A stretch of 64,000 bases of DNA from Dichotomocladium elegans (GCA_025716815.1 JAIXMN010000017.1:496001-560000); one strand, 5' to 3'. Shown: positions 11,336 to 25,170, counted from the stretch's first letter. Numbers and translations: made by a program. The notes: a model not told the origin generated them from the letters alone.

Positions 11336-14300
11336 GATCCGATGTGAAAGAAAAGCAAAAGAGAAGATAGGAAAAAGGGGTCAGTGGTTGTGCACTATAT
11401 TTATAGCAGTTCACCAGAACAGCAATGCTTGGCACGTTTTTATTTACTTTACTACTAGCATAGACCAGCAAAAAGTCCTCCCCTCTTCTCTTTTCTCTCT
11501 CTTTCTTTTCTGGGTGCTGCTGCTGCGGTTACTCATTGCTGCGGGCGACTATCAAGCGGCCAATATGGATTCACGATGCGAATAGAGGGTCGTTGTCTGT
11601 GGCGTGAGCTTCCGAGCGAAGGTGTGGCACAACGTGTGCCAATAGATCGCACTGGATATCTTCTGTATTTCTGCTGCGCAAGGACGAGTTGCTCCTTGCA
11701 TTGAATTGTCATAATGGACAGACTTAATCGAAAGGATTGTGCGATACCATCGCATTTGCACGCGATAGGCCAGGCCTTCATGTATTTCTCAAGGTGACTC
11801 ACCCCCCCCAAAAAAGAAGCTTCCTCCTCATTCCCCTTCCTCCTGATTTCTCTGTCACTTTCTGCCCTCCCTCCCACACACATACACACACTCTCTCTCT
11901 TCAGTTCAGTTGGGCAAGAGCCACCGCATCATTTCACTGTATAGAGCTGCACGCATCAATAATCAAAGATAAGCAAGTGCATTCAGGTCGTTGTGTCCAG
12001 GATGATTTCATCCGGGGGTTCCTAAAAAGAAAATTGATGATGATGCATGCATGATTTTTTTGCAATGGTCCTCGATTTAGAAGGTGGGGTTGATACTATC
12101 GGGCTGTTAAGGTGATGGCAACCATCGTTACACACCAAGGACGGAAACCCAGCCCTTTTTTGCCTTCTACAGTATCTTGTATGTGTGTGAAAACATTGTG
12201 AATAGAATTCAGGAGTTTGACTGACTTCATCCGTCATAGCCCACCAGCATATCATGAGGCCAGATGGGGTCATCGGGCTTATTATGCAACAACGCATGTT
12301 CAGACACTGTCTGTCTCTCTTTCATACACAAAACGAATGACTCGTTGCGATAAAGATGAGCCAGTGAAAACGAATCAAAAATCTTCTCGCAAGCTGGTGT
12401 TTCTTTTGGGAATCTGCGCCTGCGAATAAACAGAGAGCCCAATCTTAATTATTATGCTGTTGCCCGCACCACCCCTTTTCTCTCTATTGACAAATATTTT
12501 TTTGCCACTCGGCAACTTACCTTGATTGGTAGTCCTTCGCCGTCTATCATATATGCTCCCAGACCAACGGCGCCGTCTGCTGTCCGACTTACCCATGGTA
12601 TGTGTTTATGCGTGTGCTAATGTGCGTCTGCAAGAATCACTTTGTTCCAGCGTGGTGACACTCAACGGAATTTTTTATGCTTTACTGGATTTTAGAATAA
12701 TGATACATAGAGATCAGATGGTCGACTCATCCTGATACACACAGTCTATTGCTGCGATCTTGATATTAACATTTCTTTTCCAACGCTCATGGAAGGCACA
12801 AGGGGCGGTACAGACCGGTGGTATAGCATCGACGACGAGGTACCGTTCTTAAAAGAAATGGATAAATCGTGTAAGAGGTAGGTGCTGTCCCGTCCCCCCC
12901 CTTTTTTTTTATTGACCTGCATGCTAGTTACTATATTTGGCATATCTTTTCATTCTGCCCAAAGCGGAAACAGTAGTGAGATAGATGACTAACCCTTTCG
13001 CATGTTCTGCATTGCCTATCAACCAAAGACACCATAGGAATGATGCCAACAGACAAAACGGATCCATATGATGCAATTCTATCATGGTATCACCTTATCG
13101 ACACTCATTTGCACTCGCAGACGACTGCTCCTGTTTCCTTCTAGCAAACAGAGAGCTATGGATGCAACCGGTAGCTTCCTCCGATGTGCAGCGCATCGCG
13201 CGCTCGTGTAGTTACTACGTATTGAAATCGGACTTATGGGTGTCTCTGCCACTCTCCTGGTGGAAGCTTATGCGCCAAAAAGGTGCAGCAGACTCATAGG
13301 ATCGGTTAAAACATTTCCATGGCAGTAGGCTACCTAGTACCATCTCTTTTTTATTTGCTGCGCTTGATTGTAGCAGATGATCTCTCCCATGACGGAACCA
13401 CCTGGCTTCTTCCTTTCCTTTCCTTTCTTGCACTCAACTTTATTTTGAACAACGCACGAACTGCGCGCAAAAATACGCACACACAAAATACAGTACGAGA
13501 GGGGGGGATGAAAAGATCGACACTGCCTGTCTTTAGATTTCAATTGGATGCATATATTTGCTCATTGTGATTGTCATGTGTGATGATTAAATGCCCTTTG
13601 CTAAGGATGGTGTTTGTGCTGAAATGAAGCACGTCATAAAAATAGAATATTTGTCTATCAGTCAAGGTTGCAACTGTGCAGCATTTTTTATTGGTACCTT
13701 TTCGTTCTGCTAAATTTGAACTCCATTCTTTCCCGCCCTTGTCGTCTTTCTAAGCTAATAAGAGCCGTGTGTGTCCGCATTAAACCCAATAGGTCCATGC
13801 CACAACCCTTTGGAAAGCACACGTCAGGTGCTCATAAACATCTTCGCAGCACATTCCATCAGCGTCCCATTCGCCTCTCGTTTCTGCGCGCTTTAGAAAG
13901 TACGCTTGGCTGGCTTACAAATACATGGTTGCACACCGATCATAATGTATATGACATAGTCTCCAATAGAGAATGACCTGTACGACCTGTCAAGTCTCTG
14001 GGAGATAAAAAAAAAAAGGAAACTCGACCTAAACGGATATCTGGTTGATAATATACCTTCACTATTGATCTGCAGCCAAAAGGTTATACCACTCATATAA
14101 CCTTCATGACGTTGTATTTCATTCACCCGGTAAAGCAGACACGGGCAAAAAAAAGGCGGTCAGGAGGTTATCTGACTGATTAAATGAAGGACCACTTGGT
14201 TCCGATTCGGGGTTGAACTTGCTCATTTCAAATTATGAAGTTGCGCGCACGCGCGTGGGGGGATGTTTATCCGCCACGTGGAAGGCGGCGAAGAACAAAA

Positions 14301-14640
14301 ATGACGTTATGTCTTCTTCGTTTGCGATAGCGTATGCTAGTATTAGAATATCGAAAGGACATAAGACAAGCGTGTCATAGAAGGAGAAGATGAACGAGTA
14401 AAAGAGCGCACTGCCTTTGTCATGTTTAATTTTTGGGGAGTGAGGCAAGTCCCGCCTCTCCGGGTCATTCTTTCCGTGGGAGGGGGGGGCCGTCTGTTCA
14501 TAAAATTTCCGGCTTTGGATTTATTGTTGTTGTCGCTTTCTAGACCAAAAACCATTGTCAGTGTGAAAAGGGAAGAAAAACTTAAAGGAGTGTAGTTGTC
14601 GTCGTTGCATGCTCTTGTTATCGACAATATATATGTGGTG
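11336..14640. other. gene-poor stretch, no confident gene
   Basis: About 3.3 kb with only short frames. CT-rich tracts occur at 11478-11515 and 11880-11905. A minus-strand candidate starts at 12596 (MGKSDSRRRRWSGSIYDRRR), has a plausible donor at gtaagttgcc and an acceptor near 12425, and then runs through more minus-strand open blocks toward 11533. The joined reading has no recognisable domain and competing frames are equally open, so I do not call a gene. 12740-14600 shows nothing recognisable. 14450-14640 is probably the promoter and leader of the kelch gene. Confidence 0.4.
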
Positions 14641-16658
14641 ATGTCTCAGTTCACTTCTTCAACCGCTTCATCGAGTTCACATCATGCCTCGACGGGTTCT
14701 CGGTTCATGACCGCCGATGTTCAATCCAGCAATATTTCAACAAGCTCGGGATTTCGTCGCGATGATGACAGGTACCTTGCCCATCTTCTCTCCTTGAGCA
14801 CTACTATCTCTAATGCGCGCTTTGTCTTTCTCTTTTTTGTGCTCTTACCCTACATCTTGCAGTAGTACCGTTTCCGAACTACCCGAATCGCCTACTTTGC
14901 CTCCAGAAATGAGCCGCGGCGAGGACTACACCGACCTTCCGAGTCAGACCGACTATTACAGCAGCTACCATCACCAGCCCAAAAGCCCAGTAGCCTCCAC
15001 ATCATCACGCGAATCGAGCATGATGCGCTCATCTACCTCCGTGCCTTATGACCCAACTACTTCGTCAGGTAACTGCCACCAAAAGATTTCAACGGTCATT
15101 CTTGGCAAATGATTAATCATACGTATGGATCAGCGATATCCTATTCATCTGTTTACTCGCCAAACGCAGAAGGTTCTACCCCTCATAGCTCGACGATCTC
15201 ACAACCTCTCGATCGAACACGTTCGTCCCAGTCGATTCCGGCCACATCACCACGATATAAACAGCAAGGCAGCGTGCGACACACTGCGTCGTATACCAAT
15301 GGCGTTAATCGACAACAACAGCAGCCCCAATCACAGTCAGCACATTCACATAATCATCGGCGGTCCAAAAGGACCATTCCAGATCACATGGCAGCAGCTA
15401 TGGAGCTCTCGGCAAGTCCTGTGGTGGCGCCTGCGCCTGCAGCTGGTATGTACTGGTCGCGCGCACTCACATACGGTCGTGGTCCATCCCGGCCGCTGCG
15501 TGCTCATACGATCAATTTGATTGGCGAGCAGCTGTTTGTGTTTGGTGGATGCGACATCAAAACCTGCTTCAACACGCTTTACATTCTGGATATGGGTAAG
15601 CGGACGGGCGCGTCGCGGGAGACAAAAGGGACTTATCATGGATTTTTTGCAGATACTATGACATGGTCAAAGCCTCGGATAACAGGCCAACCACCCCCAC
15701 CTTGTCGAGCCCATTCCAGTACCCTTGTCGAGCATGATCTTGGGTCTGGAAAGTACTCTCGCCTCCTCTTCATTTTTGGCGGTGGTGACGGTCCCAACTA
15801 TTTTAATGACCTTTACGTCCTTAATACAAGTAATAATGCGGTAACATGCTGGGATTACACAGAGATAGCTTATTAGATATTTGTCTGATTAGATACACTT
15901 GCCTGGTTTAAGCCGGCGACAGAAGGAGTTCCACCGTCACCTCGCAGGGCACACACAACGTGTCTTTGGAACAACAAGATCATTGTGGTGGGCGGTGGCG
16001 ACGGTGCTAGGGCGCTTTCGGACGTACATACTCTTGATGTTTCAGACCCCATGCGTCCGCGTTGGGCACAAATGACGCCCTCTGGCATTGCACCTATTGC
16101 TCGAGGGTACCATACAAGTAACCTTGTCAAGGACAAGCTTGTTGTGTTTGGCGGCAGTGATGGACATGAATGTTTCAGTGATGTCCATGTCCTCGATCTC
16201 GGTATGGGTGGTGGTGGAGGAGAAAGTGATAGGCAAGAACTCACCTCTCCATTCACTATAGCCGCAAATCACTGGATTCAGGTTGAACTCGACCGTATTA
16301 TGCCGCGTTTGGCGCATTCAGCAACGCAGGTGGGATCTTACGTGTTTGTTATTGGTGGACATGACGGGTCTCGTTATTCAAACGATGTTCTGCTGCTGAA
16401 CCTTGGTAAGTGAAGAGGGCGCGTAAAAAATGGCATTGTCTTATGGTGTTCTCCATAGTAACGATGAGTTGGGAAACCCGTCGGATTTATGGTGGGGCTC
16501 CAAGTCCCCGAGGCTACCATGCAGCTGTGCTGCACGACTCGAGACTTTATATCCTTGGAGGATATGACGGAAAGACTGTTTTCGACGACGTATACATGCT
16601 TGAACTTAGCGCATGCGCATACTTGCCCCAGATCACGAACTTTGAAATCGATCTGTAG
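14641..16658 (+). CDS. six-kelch-repeat beta-propeller protein
   Basis: The start is the ATG at 14641 (MSQFTSSTASSSSHH). A Ser/Thr/Gln-rich disordered head of about 210 residues precedes a kelch beta-propeller. Six repeats are visible by their double-Gly blades: VFGGCD, IFGGGD, VVGGGD, VFGGSD, VIGGHD and ILGGYD, each followed by a W or Y element (for example DTMTWSKP, HWIQVELD). At least five short introns restore the frame exactly: 14772 (DDD-S), 15067, 15595, 15832 and 16404. The protein ends LSACAYLPQITNFEIDL. Kelch propellers with low-complexity heads act as protein-interaction scaffolds in polarity and Ras-type signalling (Tea1, Ral2), but I cannot assign an orthologue. There is no F-box or BTB domain in the visible frame. 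Confidence 0.9.
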
Positions 16659-17447
16659 GCAAGACTCTCCCCTCCTTCTATCTCCCATTGCTTTATCGCA
16701 ATCTTTAACCTCTCATATATATATACATCTTACATTTTTTCTTTTCTATTTTTGCGAACACATATATATTAACTTCCTCCCATACACCTGACCACCCATC
16801 ACTCTAAAAGTCATTCCCCACTGCCCCCACCTGCTCCCCCGCATGATTATGTAATCTTCTCTTATTTCTAGAGCCTCATTCGTGACATGAATATATAGCA
16901 ATCTCTTTTCTTTTTATATCTTTATTAAAAAAAAATATGACTTAAACTACTACACGCTTTGAAATGATGAATCTTCTTTCTATAGTATATGAGCATCGAC
17001 TGGCGACAGAGAGAGACAAAGCCATCAGTGACAGGTGCCAGAGAAAGAAGAGCACTACGCCCCGGCGTTCGTTTCCTTCCTCGAGTTATACCAAAATGAA
17101 AGAGAAGGCGCTGCTTGTTTGGAAACGGACAGGCCCCGCCTCCATCTGCCTTTTGTGAAGAACAAGATCATGTCGGCTCCAACGCAAAGCAATGACAGAG
17201 AAAGCTAAGCTAAGCTAGCTTTTGTGTAAATGCTGTATATTTTTTTTCTTTACAAAAGTATATAACGAGAGATAAGGATGCAAAACAACATGAACAATGA
17301 GGGGGAAAGTGCGTAGAACGAAAAGAAGGGAAGGAAGAAAGAGGTAAAATGAAGCAGCTCTACTCCTTTACAGGAGAGAAATTTTACGACCTACAATGAT
17401 GGCGAGAGTGAGTGAACAGCGCAAATGAGCCCATGAAACAAAAGCAT
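16659..17447. other. convergent 3' region between kelch gene and PRMT1
   Basis: About 790 bp between two convergent stops. It is AT-rich with T-runs and A-runs (16730-16760, 16925-16935, 17238-17250) that fit 3' untranslated and polyadenylation sequence for both genes. No coding frame is supported. Confidence 0.5.
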
Positions 17448-18717
<1,270 letters not shown>

Positions 18718-19540
18718 TGTAAAAAAGTATATATGCGAGTGGAAGAGGAAACAAGGAAAAAGTTCAAATGGGTCTTTCTAAAAAAAAAAACAGGTCCGAA
18801 TCCGAGGAACAGCGGGCAACCCCGAAGTTGGGAAAAAAATACGACTACTTTCTGTGGGTGCTGACACAAGCCACCTGCTGCTTTAGGCATAACGAGAGGA
18901 ACATGAGAAAATTTGCATGACAGAAGGACGATTATTTTGTTTCTCTCCACCTCTCTGAGCGTGCGTGGATGGATGAATCCCAGGATAAGATGCAATCGTA
19001 AAAGTTGTCCCTCGACCGGCGCATTTGTAAGAGGAGGGCGGGCAATGGGTTGCCTTTTCACGTGCCATTGGGACTAGGGGCTCGTCTCTCCAGACCGGAT
19101 TGGAATCATTTCGTTTGGAGGGGGTGTTTGGCCTTCTTTGGAGAACAAGTATCAACGGGTTTTTGTTCCATCCATCATCATACAATAAGCATGCATCCAC
19201 GTTTCTTTGACGCTGCGGGAAAACTCCCCCTCTCCCCTCTGAAAGCACCGGAGGGATTCTGCTCAGAGCTTTTCTATTTTGCGGGGTAGAAAGAATGAGA
19301 GGGCGCGGAACGGAGTTTCAAGTCTTGGGACTGTTGTCTTTTTTTTTTTTTTTTTTTTCTCGTTTCGTGTCACCCAATGATATTGCAAACCTTGTTAGAA
19401 AGGAAGAAAAATAAAAAAAAAATAATCCTTCTTCCCGGCATTTTACGCTTCCCAAACCAACCAACCAAACACACACATAACACACATACAACGAGATTGC
19501 CGCTCGTCTAACACATTCTTGCATACCCTCTGCATTCCTC
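18718..19540. other. divergent promoter region PRMT1 / PRPP synthetase
   Basis: An 823-bp head-to-head intergenic region. It contains a run of about 21 T at 19338-19358 and a Cys-poor, frame-broken interior with no gene. A CAAAC/ACACA-rich leader (19455-19490) precedes the pyrophosphokinase ATG. The region probably houses both promoters. Confidence 0.55.
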
Positions 19541-20714
19541 ATGGCCGACAATTCCATCAAGATCTTTACTGGTAACTCTCACCCGGAGCTTGCCAAGGCG
19601 GTCGCCCGCCGTATCGGTATCGACCTTGCCAAGGCGGACGTGCTCAAGTACTCGAACCAGGAGACGTCGGTGACGATCGGCGAGAGTGTGCGTGACGAGG
19701 ATGTATTTATCATCCAGTCTGGCTGCGGTGAGATCAACGACAACTTGATGGAGTTGCTGATCATGATCAACGCCTGCAAGACCGCCTCGGCGAGAAGAAT
19801 CACGGCCGTCATCCCCTGCTTCCCCTACGCCCGCCAGGACAAGAAGGACAAGAGCCGTGCACCGATCACCGCCAAGCTGACTGCTAACATGCTCACCGTG
19901 GCCGGTGCGGATCACGTCATCACCATGGATCTCCACGCGTCCCAGATCCAGGGCTTCTTCAACGTACCTGTCGATAATCTGTACTGCGAACCATCCATGA
20001 TCAAGTACATCTCTACCCAGATCCCCAACTTCCATAATGCGATCATTGTCTCGCCCGATGCAGGTGGTGCTAAGCGGTGAGTAGGCTGGAACGAGATAAA
20101 AAGTAAAAAGGAACTCGTTGGAAAAGCTGAACTCAATCTTGTTTGTTTGTCTGTCTAGCGCCACCTCCATCGCCGATCGGCTCAATATGGACTTTGCTTT
20201 GATCCACAAGGAACGAAAACGGGCAAACGAAGTATCTCGTATGGTACTTGTCGGTGATGTGAAGGGCAAGATCGCCATCCTCGTGGACGACATGGCCGAT
20301 ACGTGCGGCACCCTTGGCCTCGCTGCAAAGACCCTGGTGGATAATGGCGCAGAGAAGGTGTATGCTATCGTCGCGCACGGTATTCTGTCCGGAAAAGCTA
20401 TCAAGGTCATCAACGAATCGGTCATTGAAAAGCTCGTCGTCACTAACACCATCCCGCACGATGACAAACTGGTAAGGGAGGGGAAGAAGCTTTGTTTATT
20501 CGTTCGTTCGTTCTTTCTTTGCTCACCTCCTTGTTCTAGGCCATCTGCCCCAAGTTGGACGTGATTGACATCTCATTCACCCTCGCAGAGGCTATCAGAA
20601 GGTAAGAAGGATGAATTGAGACAAGACGGTTGTAGCTAATAGAGTCCGTTTTTCATCGCTAGAACCCATAATGGTGAATCTGTATCGTATCTCTTTTCGC
20701 ATGTTCCTGAATAG
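19541..20714 (+). CDS. ribose-phosphate pyrophosphokinase (PRPP synthetase)
   Basis: Makes PRPP from ribose 5-phosphate and ATP for purine, pyrimidine, histidine and tryptophan synthesis. The start is the ATG at 19541 ([18 protein letters not shown]). Diagnostic segments are [19 protein letters not shown] (ATP/flexible loop), the divalent-cation and ATP site [26 protein letters not shown], and the PRPP-binding motif [12 protein letters not shown]. Three introns are placed: about 20078-20159 (AK-R junction), 20472-20539 (DDKL to AICPKL) and about 20601-20662. The last short exon gives [16 protein letters not shown] and stops at 20712-20714. The roughly 320-residue length matches the short catalytic PRPS class without a regulatory insertion. 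The 3' flank is microsatellite-rich. Confidence 0.97.
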
Positions 20715-20819
20715 ACTATTTAGCAATATCTTTATTGTCAAGAGCTCATTAACCATACATAACAACTCATGCCATCTATCTATCTATATATCTATATATA
20801 TATATAGATTCACCTCTAT

Positions 20820-20822
<3 letters not shown>

Positions 20823-20852
<30 letters not shown>
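20823..20852 (+). repeat. (CT)15 microsatellite
   Basis: A perfect dinucleotide run just downstream of the pyrophosphokinase stop, preceded by short ATCT/ATAT tracts (20774-20810) and followed by CACT repeats (20872-20886). Simple-sequence 3' flank. Confidence 0.95.
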
Positions 20853-20855
<3 letters not shown>

Positions 20856-21045
20856 TACCTCTCCTACTCATTCACTCACTCACTCACATACTCATCCTCT
20901 TGCATCCGTTTTGATATATACAGGTTTGGAAGAATTACGAAAAACAAAGAAAAGAAATCACACACCCCATGTTTTATCATCAACTCATATGATTGGCTAG
21001 AAGATATGAATTGACTCTTTTTTTTTTTTTTTTTAGTCTTGCATG

Positions 21046-21190
21046 GGAGCTGAAAAAGTTCAATGGTTTGTTAGGTGGAGGCCGTAGGCCGAACACCCTA
21101 TATTCATTATCTGAGGAGGTGGAGCCAGGGATTGATTGTGTTACCATCTTTCCATTTTTATCTTGAGAAAACTAATATAAAAGGAAATAT
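21046..21190. repeat. diverged repeat copy A (transposon-associated)
   Basis: This segment contains ccgtaggccga, then an ATTC..GAGG..GTGGAGCCA..GATTG..TGTGTTACCATCTTTCC block and ends near tataaaagg. A diverged relative occurs at about 23900-24025 (copy B) in the same order and orientation. I judge similarity by eye at around two thirds. Both copies flank the DIRS-like remnants, so they may be pieces of the same element family's ends. The boundaries are approximate. Confidence 0.4.
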
Positions 21191-22335
21191 TTATCCTATT
21201 TTACATCCTTATTATCGAGAGAGATAGAAAGCGAGCAAGAGGGAGGGATTGTGTTTTGGCCAAAGACAAAGGTTGTGTAAAGTTCCGTGTTTGATTCCGC
21301 GGAGAGTCTGTAAAATGGTGTGTCGAAAACTTTGTGGCTGTCCCAAGAATGCATCATCGATTGTGTGCTTCCAGCTTGGGCTGCTCGTGCTTTGATACGC
21401 TTATGGTTCAGATGGGTGATGAAGATGTGACAGTATGCTTGCACTGGCCCATTTTTCTTTATTTATTTACCTTTCGGTGGCGACTACCATTCAAAAAAGA
21501 GATCCATGACTAGAAAAAAAAAGGCTGGATCACTTTGATCCAAGTCGATCCGATCAATTGTCCGATGGGCGCATGAAGCCAGCATAGCTTGGCTGTTGGA
21601 TCTTACTTGGCTCGGTCCCTTTTGAGAGAAATATTCCAAGATGGGTTCGTTGGACGTTTACATCTCCAACATTGTTAGGACGAAGCACGCGGTGCTTTGA
21701 AGAATGCCTGATAGAGCCAGGAAAAAGCAAGTGGATTGACGGTCGGTCTTTTTTTTTTCGCATACGGGTGACCAATATTGCTGTTGACCACCATCATGCT
21801 TTTCGTTGTTGTGGTGTTCCTCCCCGGGGTTGTCTGAACATTTGTATACTAGGGAGTGTCCCGTTGACTGTCGGTGTGTAAGGTAGTCATCTTTTGCCCC
21901 TGCCCATGGTCAATCGTCGTCGGCTCCGTTCCATGCTCATAGCTTCCACCGGGGATTCTTGTCTAGTACACTCGCGGACATACATGCCAACTACTTGGGG
22001 GGGGGAACTGTCCGGCGTGGAATCTCTGAGAGGATGTTTGCGGGACCACCTGGTACCGGATTGCCGACTGCCATGCCTGATGCTTACTGTTGCCTTTGCT
22101 TTCTCCTGCTATAGTTTCTTGATGATTCGCTGGTGATAAATTCCATGGTGCATGGCGTCCCTGGCGAATGCTGCTGGGTTCCATGACACAAAATTTTTTA
22201 TCTGTACATTCTATCCCAACGCGAGCAGATGGTCCCCATACATTCTAGTAGGATGATAGACCCTTCGAGATAGTAACGTCGGCCCGGGGCTGAACTGGGA
22301 CGGAATGTATTGAGAACCGTAGACTTGTTCCCCCC
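21191..22335. other. non-coding / decayed sequence, no gene recognised
   Basis: Short frames only. The stretch lies downstream, in the minus-strand sense, of a DIRS-like RT remnant. It probably contains further decayed element sequence, but I could not identify RNase H or tyrosine recombinase motifs here. Confidence 0.4.
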
Positions 22336-22339
22336 GGTC

Positions 22340-23700
22340 CGTCCATCTTCAGGCAAACGTTCCCCAACGTGAACAGATTTGGCGGGGACGCAAGTCTCTA
22401 GTCACGATGGAAACCGGCCGGATCGTATTTGCAATCTTGGGTAGCATTGTCGCCGTTCTTTTGAAGTGAGGGATTCGCAACATGGAAATTTCAACTCTTT
22501 CCGGTTGATATGTTGTTCGTAGGAGGAAATCTGTGGATATATCTCTGGGTGGGGTCGATGGTAGGAATCCAAATGCAAACTTAATGTCTTGAGACATGCT
22601 GCTGCTATAATTCCATTTCCTGCGGCCGCTTCTCTCCTCAGGTGGCAAACCTTGTTCGACAATTGATGTGTTTGATCAGAACCTCCCACCCCAGGTCGTG
22701 TAGCTTCTTTTGCGTATTCCCTTATATCTCACCCATTTGAGAACAGGGCGACGAATTCCGATGAAAACGTATAGGTTTCGTGAGAGATCAAAAATCCAAG
22801 GCGCTAGAATTGGTAAAGTTTGTTGCGCCATGGGAACCGTAGGCATGTGTAGGAAGGCGTTCGCGAGATCGATACAGACCAGTTGATCATGTGGTAAGCT
22901 TGATTGATTGCTTCCATTTTGATTGACGAGAAACCATATATTGGTTGAATGGAAGCCGGGGGTCTGCCACGGTACTTCCTCGAGCTTGTTGATGGTCCCA
23001 CTGCTTGTTTTGCTAATATGAAAGCGGCAGATAATGCTGGAAATGACCCAGATGAAGAGTGAGGGGTTTCAAGAAAGGAATCCGGGAGCCTTCCAGTGTA
23101 ACGTTTAGAACCCATTTGTTGGCCTGTCAGAGTTTGCCATGCTTGTGGGAAGAAGGTGGAGCGTCGGACCACCTATTGCAGAGTGATCTCGTCGTTTGCC
23201 ATGTAGGGTCCAGTGGGCCTGAGCAAAAAAATCCTTCTTCTTGTTCCTATTTTGATGTACGGGGTATGACCGCTTTGGGTCGCCTGGTGCACTGATCGGA
23301 GGATGGCAGTTTGTTCAACCAGGTCTTGGGGTTCCAGCCCAAAGGAGATGGTCCGCTCTCACCCATTTCGAGATGGAGCATCGGAAATCCCTCGCAGTGC
23401 GCTATATACGCTCAATGCTAAGTTGCGTGGTGGACGATGCCGTGCCCACCACCCAGCAACTCATGAAACCACTGTCGATAGATTCTGCTGTCTCTTGTTC
23501 CGGAACCTGACCCCCAGAGCGCAGATAGCAGAGGTATTAGCGAAATTTCGAAGACTTTCACCAAATCCCTGTATGTGTTGAAAAACCAGTATCTGGGTCT
23601 CGAGCGGGTATGAAAGAGTCTCCATCCACTGTTCAAGATATGCTTTCGAGAGCTGACACGCACTGAAGGACAGCCACAGACCAAGCAAGGGTATTACTAA
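22340..23700 (-). mobile_element. degenerate DIRS-like retroelement, RT remnant (copy 2)
   Basis: Read on the minus strand with frame changes and stops. Recognisable pieces in order are a pre-RT block (AWQTLTGQQ, then SRIPFLKPLTLHLG), a fragment like the TPGF(Y/H)ST entry of DIRS reverse transcriptases, and then KMEAINQAYHMINW and VCIDLANAFLHMP. The last corresponds to the DL-x-A-(Y/F)-xH-(I/M)-P catalytic-region motif of DIRS/Ty3 RT. Downstream blocks to about 22340 are RT/RNase H-like in composition but not motif-certain. There is no intact ORF. The DIRS assignment rests on motif memory; a Ty3-like element is the alternative. Confidence 0.5.
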
Positions 23701-23899
23701 CGTTACTGGGTTCAGTGTCAATACTACGGCTCAGCGATTCTTGTGCCAAGAGTGAGCTTCCTCGAGAGAAAAAAAAAAAGATAAAAAAAAAAGATAATAG
23801 CGCTATCCCTTGTTCCAACGACAACGAACGATAATGAGGGTTCTCTCCTCGGATTATATAGTCGATGTTGAGCATATAAAAGGAGAAGTACAGGGGGAG

Positions 23900-24025
23900 G
23901 AAGTTATGAACGGATTGTGTTCCTTCACGGCGTAGGTCGTAGGCCGACCGTCTTTTCGCGTTATTCGAGACAGTGAGTCAAGCGATTATGTGGTATTCAT
24001 CTTTCCTTTATTTTCGAGAGATATT
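23900..24025. repeat. diverged repeat copy B (transposon-associated)
   Basis: This segment contains cgtaggtcgtaggccga followed by a TTATTCGAG..GTGAGTCA..GATTATGTGG..ATTCATCTTTCC block that parallels copy A at about 21046-21190. It directly abuts the RT fragment of the first DIRS-like remnant. Confidence 0.4.
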
Positions 24026-25170
24026 CTGTACGTGCCTGTTGAGCGGTCTGAGGTTGAGGACAGGACGGCGATCCCCTGTTTTCTTCTGAACCGTAAACAA
24101 GGGTGATCGAAAGCCAGGTGACACGGATAGAATTTTCTCGATGGCCGTTTTTGCATAGTAGGCCGACGTGGTCTGCAGTTGTGGGAAGAGATGCCGGGCA
24201 CGGTACAAGTGCTGTTGGGTTAGGAGGAGACGGTGGAAAGGGATCTCTTACATAACCAGAACGGATATTACGGGGTACTCACTCCTCGTCCGCCAGTCGA
24301 GACCAGACTTGTTGAAAGAAAGAAAGTCGCCGTCCTCCTGCGATTCGATACGGGGACATCCCAGAGTCTCACGCGGACCCTCCGCGTAAAAATCCTTCTT
24401 AAAAAGATCGTTGGATTTTCTTTTGTATAGTTCACCTCGAGGGTGGTGTTCAGATGGTTTAATTTCATCCAGCCTAGGTTGATGGTAAGTAAAATTTGCA
24501 TTTCCAGTCTTGCTTTTCGGGCCCTAATCGGGACATTGGCCTCATTTTCGAGACTGCCTATGCCAAGTTGACATTATCAACCAGCTCTTTAGGATCAGTA
24601 AGTTGTCATGGATCTGCAGATGAAAGGTGAGCGGTATGGCCCAGTATGCCAGCGTATGATGTTGACGAATTCGATAGCATCTGACATCCAGACACCCCGC
24701 CCCGCAAACTCTGATAAAATGTAATAATCCAGGTCGGCGGGTAATTCCCAAGAGACTATACTGAATGTCTGGCAGCTGATGGTGCTGCACTGTGTTCGGT
24801 GGTGTGCGAGGACATCGGCCGATGAAGCGTCGGCGAGTACCTTCCTACAGAGGATATCGAAAGAAATCCGTGCCCAGTCCTCTCAAAGCCTGTCAATACT
24901 CGGGGTATGAGTGGAAATCCTTTTGGAAGCACGTTCAGTGATGAGTGGATCATCCTCCAACGTAGTATCCAAAGGCGTCGTATCCTCAGCACCAACTGGT
25001 TGTGCGGGAGTGGGCGACGTGGAAGCGAGTTGTTCCAAAGCAGAAATGGGTTCCAGTAAAGCGTCAACACATGGAGGAGGAGACATAGTATGTCCAGGAC
25101 TAGACGGTTCAGGCGATAGTTGCTGCTGACTGGGCATATTCAAACGACATTGTCGGTTGCGTACCAAAGA
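24000..25170 (-). mobile_element. degenerate DIRS-like retroelement, gag-like plus RT remnant (copy 1)
   Basis: On the minus strand, a Pro/Ser/Glu-rich open block starts near 25140 (MPSQQQLSPEPSSPGH) and resembles a gag-type low-complexity head. Interrupted blocks follow, then an RT amino-terminal segment at 24208-24008 with AIEKILSVSPGFRSPLFTVQ and KKTGDRRPVLNLRPLNRHVQ. The latter is the typical TPGFxSPLF-V-KKTGDxRPVLxLxxLN signature of DIRS-type reverse transcriptases. The catalytic YxDD region is not present contiguously. Frame breaks show it is inactive. The family call (DIRS over Ty3) is likely but not proven. Confidence 0.6.

Noticed and set aside
12227..12596. Two-exon minus-strand gene starting MGKSDSRRRRWSG
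   Set aside because: The donor and acceptor look acceptable, but the product has no motif, several joins are equally possible, and the downstream frames conflict.
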